From: Pseudooceanicola nanhaiensis DSM 18065
Lineage (GTDB): Bacteria > Pseudomonadota > Alphaproteobacteria > Rhodobacterales > Rhodobacteraceae
DNA: 64,000 nt
Direction of reading: 5' to 3'
NCBI RefSeq assembly: GCF_000688295.1
Contig: NZ_JHZF01000013.1
Location: 186,001-250,000, forward strand
The notes under the pieces were generated by a model. That model saw only the letters and a list, made by a program, of their open reading frames with translations, did no database searches and had not been told where the DNA came from. Numbering within the stretch: the first letter of the stretch is position 1; the number at the start of each line of letters is the position of its first letter. The translations under genes and the position numbers were made by a program. Below, piece by piece: positions 58,896 through 64,000 of the stretch.

Positions 58896-60884
58896 TCAGT
58901 CGATCCCGGGTTTCAGCGAGCTGCCCTTCAGCTCTTCGCTGAACGGCACCGGCAGCGGCTCCTTGCCCAGCCGGGCGCGGTAGATCGGCAGGCTCTCGGC
59001 CACCCGCATCACGTAGTTCTGCGTCTCGCGGAACGGGATGTGCTCGATCCAGTCGACGGCATCCACCACCTTGCTGCGCGGGTCGCCGAACAGCTCGATC
59101 CATTGTGCGGGCCGCCGCGGCCCGGCGTTGTAGCCGGCCGAGACGAGCAGCACGTTGCCGCTGAAATCGTCCGCCAGCCCGGCCAGGTAGGTCGAGCCGA
59201 GCCGCGCATTGTAGGTCCAGTCGCTCCACACCCGGTCGGGCGAATGCGCCATCCCCAGCCCGCGGGCCACGTCGCTGGCCGTGCCGGGCATCAGCTGCAT
59301 CAGCCCGCCCGCGCCGACCTGGCTGGTGACGGCGGGATCGAACTCGCTTTCGCGCCGCGCGATGGCCAGCGCCATCTCCATCGGCACCGGCAGGTCGAGC
59401 TCCCGCATCGGGTGCAGCGGGTAGTAGTGGCGCGGCACGACGGTGGCGGTCTGCGCACCGGACTTGCCGATCATCACCTCGAGATGGGTCTCGCCCCGCT
59501 CCTCCAGCATCGCGCCGAGCTGTCCGAGCGATCTGCGGTCGAGCCCTTCGGCCAGCTGCATGAGGAACCGTTCGGCCAGCTGGCGGTTGCCCGCCGCCAG
59601 TAACAGCATCGCCGCGTCCTTGAGCGGGTTCTCGGCGATCGGCGCGGTGCGCCAGTCGCCGAAATCCTCGGACCCGGTCAGGGTCATGTCGAAGGGCATG
59701 CCCGCCTTCTCGGCCGCCAGCAGACCGTAGAAGCTGGTCTGCTGCATGCCGCCCTGGCGATAGGCCTCCTCGGCCTTCTCGGCCTCGCCCGCCTCTTCCA
59801 GCGCCCGGCCCAGCCAGTAATACCCCCGCCCGAGCGAGATCGGCGTGTCGACCGCGGTCAGGAAGCGCTCGAAATGCCGCGCGGCCGTGACGGGATCGTC
59901 CAGCTTGCGCAACGCGATGTAGCCCGAGAGCCATTCGAGATCGGCGAAATCCGAGCCCTCCCGCAGCTGGTGCTGCGAGGCGAGCCTGTAGGCCCGCTCG
60001 GGGTTGCCGCGGCGCATGTCCTCGCGGGCATAGGAGCGGCGGCGGTTCGACCATTCCTCGGCCAGTCCCAGCCCGCCGGGAATCGCGCTGCGCTCGAGCA
60101 TCAGCTCGCGGGCCTCGTCGTGGCGCCCCTTGCCGACGCGCCAGGCGAAGCGGTCATGCGCCAGGCCCGGGTCCTTCATCTGCTCGGCGCTGAGCGCTTC
60201 GAGCCGTTCGTCCACGCCCGCCTCGCCGCGCTGAAGCGCGATCCGCGCCTGCGCCAGCTTCCACTGGTCCGCGGTGACGAGGGATTGCATCCGGTCGGTG
60301 TCGTTGCGGAGCTTCTTCCAGACGGTCATGTCCAGCCGCGCCGCATGATGCGGTTTCAGAAGCTCCCCATGCGCCGCGACGAAGGCATCGTGATCGCGTG
60401 GCCCCAGCTCCATGCTGCGCCACGCCAGCACCAGCGCGGCCTCGGCCTCGCCGCGTTCGCCCGCCCGGGACAGCGCGGCGGCATGCAGCAGCACGCCGCG
60501 GCCGGTCTGCGGCGGCGAATCGTGGAAATAGGCCAGCACGTCGGCATCGCTCGCCCCGGACAGCGCGTGTTCGCCCTGCCGGCGCATGTAGTCGAGCCCC
60601 GGCCAGTCCGGGTTGCGCGCGATGAAGTCCTCGATGTCGGTCAGCGTGCCCTCGCCCGAGCGCAGGCGATGCCATTCGATCAGGTCGCGCGCCACCGGCC
60701 CGTCGCGCAGCGCAAGCTGCATCGCGCGGGACCAGTCGCCCCGGCCCATGGCGTGAAAGGCGCTCGACAGGGGCCGCGGCGCCACGCGCTGCGCGGCGCC
60801 GTCGGTCCCGGCGACCGCGGCACCCGGGACAAATGAGCTTGAGATCACCAAGAAGGCGATCCAGTGACGGAACTTCCCTTGCAT
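58896..60884 (-). CDS. Soluble lytic murein transglycosylase
   Basis: 662-aa periplasmic Slt-type enzyme that cleaves peptidoglycan to 1,6-anhydromuropeptides. A signal peptide (FLVISSSFVPGAAVA) precedes a long alpha-superhelical domain, then the C-terminal goose-lysozyme-like catalytic domain with the Glu in ARRESEFDP, GLMQLMPGTA and AGYNAGPRR. Start at 60884 has a poor ribosome site (GTCGGGTGAA). The upstream frame reaches into dapA antisense and is rejected. Confidence 0.92.
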   Translation of the reverse strand: MQGKFRHWIAFLVISSSFVPGAAVAGTDGAAQRVAPRPLSSAFHAMGRGDWSRAMQLALRDGPVARDLIEWHRLRSGEGTLTDIEDFIARNPDWPGLDYMRRQGEHALSGASDADVLAYFHDSPPQTGRGVLLHAAALSRAGERGEAEAALVLAWRSMELGPRDHDAFVAAHGELLKPHHAARLDMTVWKKLRNDTDRMQSLVTADQWKLAQARIALQRGEAGVDERLEALSAEQMKDPGLAHDRFAWRVGKGRHDEARELMLERSAIPGGLGLAEEWSNRRRSYAREDMRRGNPERAYRLASQHQLREGSDFADLEWLSGYIALRKLDDPVTAARHFERFLTAVDTPISLGRGYYWLGRALEEAGEAEKAEEAYRQGGMQQTSFYGLLAAEKAGMPFDMTLTGSEDFGDWRTAPIAENPLKDAAMLLLAAGNRQLAERFLMQLAEGLDRRSLGQLGAMLEERGETHLEVMIGKSGAQTATVVPRHYYPLHPMRELDLPVPMEMALAIARRESEFDPAVTSQVGAGGLMQLMPGTASDVARGLGMAHSPDRVWSDWTYNARLGSTYLAGLADDFSGNVLLVSAGYNAGPRRPAQWIELFGDPRSKVVDAVDWIEHIPFRETQNYVMRVAESLPIYRARLGKEPLPVPFSEELKGSSLKPGID

Positions 60885-61002
60885 TTCACCCGACGACTCT
60901 GGATAGACAGCGCCTAGGATAAACCACCGCCCACGGGTCTCAACACACGATTTCGACAGGAACAATTCCTGGGCGGCCTCGAAAACGATAAAGGAGCGTG
61001 CC

Positions 61003-61878
61003 ATGTTCAGGGGATCCCTTCCCGCCCTCGTCACGCCGTTCAAGAACGGCGCAGTCGATATGGATACGCTCAAGAAACTCGTCGACTGGCACGTCGAAGA
61101 AGGCTCTCACGGGCTCGTGCCGGTCGGGACCACCGGGGAAAGCCCGACGCTCAGCCACCGCGAGCACGAAGAGGTCATCGAGGCCGTGGTCGCATTCTCC
61201 GCAGGCCGCCTGCCGGTGATCGCGGGCGCGGGGTCGAACAACACGACCGAAGGGGTCCGGCTGATCCAATACGCCGCCAAGGTCGGCGCCGATGCGGCGC
61301 TCGTGGTCACGCCGTATTACAACAAGCCGACGCAGCGCGGGCTCTACGAGCATTTCAAGGCGATGCACGACAGCTGCGAGCTGCCGATCATCATCTACAA
61401 CATCCCCGGCCGGTCGGTGATCGACATGACCCCGGCGACGATGGGCGAGCTGGCGAAGCTGCCGCGCATCATCGGCGTGAAGGACGCGACCGGCAAGATC
61501 GAGCGCGTCTCGATGCAGCGCGCCACCTGCGGGGCGGATTTCGTCCAGCTCTCGGGCGAGGACGCGACCGCGCTCGGCTTCAACGCCCATGGCGGCGTGG
61601 GCGCGATCTCGGTCACCGCCAACGTGGCGCCCCGGCTCTGCGCCGAGTTCCAGGAAGCGACGCTCGCCGGCGACTACGCGAAGGCGCTGACCTACCAGGA
61701 CCGGCTGATGCCGCTGCACGAGGCGATCTTCATCGAGCCCGGCCTCGCCGGCGCCAAGTTCGCCATGTCCGAGCTCGGCCTCTGCTCCGACGAGGTGCGC
61801 CTGCCCCTGACCGGGCTCGAGGACAGCACCAAGGAAAAGATCCGCGGCGCCATGCGCCATGCCGGGTTGATGAACTGA
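61003..61878 (+). CDS. dapA: 4-hydroxy-tetrahydrodipicolinate synthase
   Basis: 291-aa class I aldolase that condenses aspartate semialdehyde with pyruvate, first step of the diaminopimelate/lysine branch. [14 protein letters not shown] is the substrate-binding signature, the catalytic Tyr is in [12 protein letters not shown], and the Schiff-base Lys in [10 protein letters not shown]. Start follows AAAGGAG. Divergent from the transglycosylase gene by 118 bases, so cell-wall precursor supply and turnover share a promoter region. Two repeat elements follow the gene. Confidence 0.95.
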   Translation: MFRGSLPALVTPFKNGAVDMDTLKKLVDWHVEEGSHGLVPVGTTGESPTLSHREHEEVIEAVVAFSAGRLPVIAGAGSNNTTEGVRLIQYAAKVGADAALVVTPYYNKPTQRGLYEHFKAMHDSCELPIIIYNIPGRSVIDMTPATMGELAKLPRIIGVKDATGKIERVSMQRATCGADFVQLSGEDATALGFNAHGGVGAISVTANVAPRLCAEFQEATLAGDYAKALTYQDRLMPLHEAIFIEPGLAGAKFAMSELGLCSDEVRLPLTGLEDSTKEKIRGAMRHAGLMN

Positions 61879-61886
61879 GAGGCCGC

Positions 61887-61950
61887 ACGGGGGCTCTGCC
61901 CCCGTCGCCCCTTCGGGCCGACTCCCCCGGGATACATTGACCAGAGGAAA
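61887..61950 (+). repeat. Composite 3'-UTR repeat element, copy C
   Basis: It begins 9 bases after the dapA stop. Order in dapA sense: a GC stem-loop ACGGGGGC/GCCCCCGT (61887-61905), a second stem-loop (61904-61922, one mismatch), then the core (61921-61950) with GGATACATTGACCAGAGGAA. Copy D lies 120 bases away in opposite orientation. Confidence 0.8.
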
Positions 61951-62072
61951 GCAGGGGCGGTCCGGAGCGACGCCCCGGCTGAGAAGGCCCGAGCCTTTCC
62001 CAAAGCTCGGCCATCGCGTCGCCCGCCCGCGCAGCCCTGTTCACGGCGCATTAAGGTTAACGCGCCCCCACT

Positions 62073-62140
62073 TTCCTCTGGTCAATGTATCCTCGGGGGG
62101 CTGAGCCGCAGGCTCAGGAGGGGGGCAGACAGCCCCCCTT
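62073..62140 (-). repeat. Composite 3'-UTR repeat element, copy D
   Basis: It lies 7 bases past the aminotransferase stop. In that gene's sense: a GC stem-loop (62120-62140), a second stem-loop CTGAGCC/GGCTCAG (62102-62118), then the core with GGATACATTGACCAGAGGAA (62073-62100). Confidence 0.8.
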
Positions 62141-62146
62141 CCGACG

Positions 62147-63331
62147 TCAGATGCCCGCGTCCACGATCGCCCTGGCGAGCAGCGGCACCGTAGTGCTGTT
62201 CAACCCGGCGATGTTCATCCGGCTGTCGCCCACCATGTAGATCCCGTGATCCTTCCGGAGCGTCTCCACCTGCTCCGGCGCGCAGCCGAGGCGCGAGAAC
62301 ATGCCGCGGTGCTGGGCGAGGAAGTGGAAGCGGTCGGAGCCGGAGAGCCTCTGGAGCTCGGACGCCAGCTGCTCGCGCAGGCCCAGCATGTTGAGCCGGA
62401 CATCCTCGAGCTCGGCCTGCCAATCGGCGCGGAGACCGTCATCCGTGAGGATCGTCGAGACGATCCGCGCTCCGTGGTCCGGCGGGAAGGAATAGTTCTG
62501 CCGGTTGAGGAAGGCGAGGTTGCCCTGCGTGGTCCTGCCGAGCCCGCGGTCCTGCGCCACAGCCATCAGCAGGCCCGTGCGCTCGCGGTAGATGCCGAAG
62601 TTCTTCGAGCACGACGCCGCGATCAGGCATTCCGGCACGGAGGACGCCACCAGCCGCACCGCGGCCGCGTCCTCGTCCAGACCGTCGCCGAAGCCCTGGT
62701 AGGCGATGTCGATCATCGGCAGGGCGCCGGCCTCGGTCAGCCTGGCGACGACGGCCTTCCATTCGGTCAGGTTCAGGTTCGCGCCGGTCGGGTTGTGGCA
62801 GCAGCCGTGCAGCAGCACCACGTCGCCCGCCTTGAGCTGGCCGAGGTCTTCCATCATGCCGGCGAAATCGACGCCGCCGGTGCTGCTGTCGAAATAGCGG
62901 TAGGAGACGGTCTCGATCCCGAGGTACTTCAGGATCGACAGGTGGTTCGGCCAGGTCGGATCCGAGACGAAGATCCGCGCGCCGGGATTGGCCATCCGGA
63001 TCAGCTCGAACGCCTGCCGGACCGCGCCGGTGCCGCCGGGGGTCGCCACGGCGGAGACCTGGTCGCGGCTCACCGCGTCGCCCAGCACGAGGCCGATCAT
63101 CGCGTCGGCGAACATCGGGTCGCCCGCGAGCCCGGTATAGGCCTTGGTCTCCTGCTCTTCCCAGATCCGCTGCTCGGCGGACTTCACCGCGCGCATCACC
63201 GGGGTGATCCCCTCGGGGTTCTTGTAGACCCCCACGCCGAGGTCGATCTTGTCCTCGCGCGGGTCGGCCTTGTAGGCCTCCATCAGCGCCAGGATCTTGT
63301 CGGCGGGTTGATCTTTCAAGTTCTCGAACAT
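62147..63331 (-). CDS. Aromatic amino acid / aspartate aminotransferase (class I, subgroup I-alpha)
   Basis: 394-aa PLP aminotransferase of the AspC/TyrB type. The N-terminus FENLKDQPADKILALMEAYK and DLGVGVYKNPEGITPV are diagnostic. Asn in HGCCHNPTGANL and Asp in IDIAYQGFGDG contact PLP; the Schiff-base Lys is in ASCSKNFGIYRERTG, and MFSRLG contains the C-terminal signature. The start at 63331 overlaps the upstream sulfurtransferase stop by one base (TGATG), so the genes are coupled. Confidence 0.92.
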   Translation of the reverse strand: MFENLKDQPADKILALMEAYKADPREDKIDLGVGVYKNPEGITPVMRAVKSAEQRIWEEQETKAYTGLAGDPMFADAMIGLVLGDAVSRDQVSAVATPGGTGAVRQAFELIRMANPGARIFVSDPTWPNHLSILKYLGIETVSYRYFDSSTGGVDFAGMMEDLGQLKAGDVVLLHGCCHNPTGANLNLTEWKAVVARLTEAGALPMIDIAYQGFGDGLDEDAAAVRLVASSVPECLIAASCSKNFGIYRERTGLLMAVAQDRGLGRTTQGNLAFLNRQNYSFPPDHGARIVSTILTDDGLRADWQAELEDVRLNMLGLREQLASELQRLSGSDRFHFLAQHRGMFSRLGCAPEQVETLRKDHGIYMVGDSRMNIAGLNSTTVPLLARAIVDAGI

Positions 63332-64000
63332 CAGGCCTCTCCGGTCGCGACGGGCAGCGTGGGGAAGGCCCCCCACTCGGTCCAGGACCCGTCATAGAGT
63401 GAATGGTCGCGCTTGCCGATCCGTTCCAGGGCAAGCGACAGGAGGGCCGCCGTGATCCCCGAGCCGCAGGTGGTGATCACCGGCTTCTTCAGGTCGACAC
63501 CGGCGGCTTCGAAGATCGACCGCAGCTCGGCCGGGTCCTTCATCGTGCCGTCCTCGTTCAGCAGCGTCGTGTAGGGCACGTTGCGCGATCCGGGGATGTG
63601 CCCGGACCGCAGGCCCTTGCGGGGTTCCTCGACCTCGCCGCGGAAACGGGCGGCGGCGCGGGCGTCGACGATGGCGTAATCGCCGAGCTTCGAGGCGGCA
63701 GAGACCTGCGTGACGTCCTTCACCAGCTGGTTCTGCCGGCGCACGGTCATGTGGCGGTCGCGGATCACCGGCTCCATGTCCTCGACCTCGCGCCCCTCGG
63801 CCTGCCATTTCGGGAAGCCGCCGTCGAGCACCGCGATGTCCTCCTGCCCCATCAGCCGGAACAGCCACCAGACCCGCGCGGCCGAGAACAGCCCGTGGGT
63901 GTCGTAGACCACCACCTGGTGCCCGTCGCCCACGCCCATGGCGCGCAGACGCGACATGAACTTCTCGACGGGGGGCGCCATGTGCGGCAGGTCGGACCGG
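63331..64000 (-). CDS. sseA: 3-mercaptopyruvate/thiosulfate sulfurtransferase (5' end outside window)
   Basis: The frame is open to the window edge, about 223 residues seen of an expected ~285; residues SDLPH precede the first Met at 63981, so the start lies beyond. It is a two-rhodanese protein: the remaining N-domain is inactive type (VVVYDTHGLFSAARVWW), and the C-domain carries the catalytic Cys in TTCGSGITA, the mercaptopyruvate-type loop. It transfers sulfur from 3-mercaptopyruvate, a product of cysteine transamination, so coupling to an aminotransferase gene makes sense. Confidence 0.92.
   Translation of the reverse strand, partial: RSDLPHMAPPVEKFMSRLRAMGVGDGHQVVVYDTHGLFSAARVWWLFRLMGQEDIAVLDGGFPKWQAEGREVEDMEPVIRDRHMTVRRQNQLVKDVTQVSAASKLGDYAIVDARAAARFRGEVEEPRKGLRSGHIPGSRNVPYTTLLNEDGTMKDPAELRSIFEAAGVDLKKPVITTCGSGITAALLSLALERIGKRDHSLYDGSWTEWGAFPTLPVATGEA

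Noticed and set aside
62050-62061. TTAAGGTTAA as a CtrA-binding site
   Set aside because: The two TTAA half-sites are 2 bases apart instead of the 7 required for a full CtrA box, and the position between converging genes is not a promoter.
1-64000. tRNA, rRNA, CRISPR arrays, insertion sequences, phage genes
   Set aside because: I looked for cloverleaf-like blocks, regularly spaced repeats and transposase or integrase motifs, and found none.

Overview
The window is GC-rich (about two-thirds G+C by eye) and gene-dense. It reads as a stretch of chromosome from an alphaproteobacterium, most likely a Rhodobacteraceae/Roseobacter-type organism. The reasons are the alphaproteobacterial serB / serC-serA layout, a TAXI-type TRAP transporter with a fused permease, a two-domain ALDH16-type aldehyde dehydrogenase beside deoC, an HWE/HisKA_2 kinase, and PAS-hybrid kinases of rhodobacteral style. 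I see no phage, insertion sequence, CRISPR array, tRNA or rRNA. The genus cannot be fixed from the sequence alone.

Layout. 1-7.8 kb: the end of nth, an adenosine kinase-like PfkB kinase, a SulP anion permease, then a DgoK-like protein, deoC and ALDH16, which look like a deoxyribose/acetaldehyde catabolic set. 8-9.2 kb: a ycii / SRPBCC / arsR operon with a clear palindromic operator. 9.2-13.3 kb: serine biosynthesis, with serB divergent from serC-serA and a structured serC leader. 13.4-17 kb: a metallophosphatase, a beta-helix-like membrane protein and a beta-ketothiolase. 17.2-20.4 kb: a TAXI TRAP transporter. 20.4-27.9 kb: penicillin-binding protein 1C plus alpha-2-macroglobulin. 28.1-30.4 kb: a hybrid histidine kinase whose first receiver has lost its phospho-acceptor Asp. 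30.3-36 kb: yaaA, recQ, asd and an MFS permease. 36.2-42.7 kb: a peptide/nickel-type ABC importer with an M20 peptidase, divergent from a PAS-LuxR regulator (43.0 kb) and a GAF-HWE kinase. 45-50 kb: a Liv-type ABC importer with unusual ATPase motifs. 50.2-58.2 kb: a nine-gene fatty-acyl-CoA catabolic operon. 58.2-64 kb: an ETF-beta lysine methyltransferase-like gene, a lytic transglycosylase, dapA, an aromatic/aspartate aminotransferase and sseA, which runs off the window.

The most distinctive biology is the 45-59 kb block. A Liv-type importer faces a catabolic operon with two acyl-CoA dehydrogenases. Their motifs are complementary: one keeps the catalytic Glu, the other keeps the FAD/QFG and HGGIG motifs. 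That pattern resembles the alpha2beta2 dehydrogenases of steroid side-chain degradation. The operon also has a MaoC hydratase, two SDRs, a thiolase, a thioesterase, a histidine phosphatase and an ACAD10/11- or LvaA-like kinase. The kinase suggests phosphorylation-assisted breakdown of hydroxyacyl-CoAs. An ETF-beta methyltransferase-like gene lies immediately beyond.

Outside the genes, the strongest unexplained signal is a composite element found four times (7.8, 39.7, 61.9 and 62.1 kb). It pairs a nearly invariant segment of about 27 nt with a stem-loop of changing sequence but preserved pairing and a G-run/C-run stem-loop. All four copies lie in the same sense downstream of a gene. A second one is a perfect three-way-junction fold that starts at the asd stop codon.
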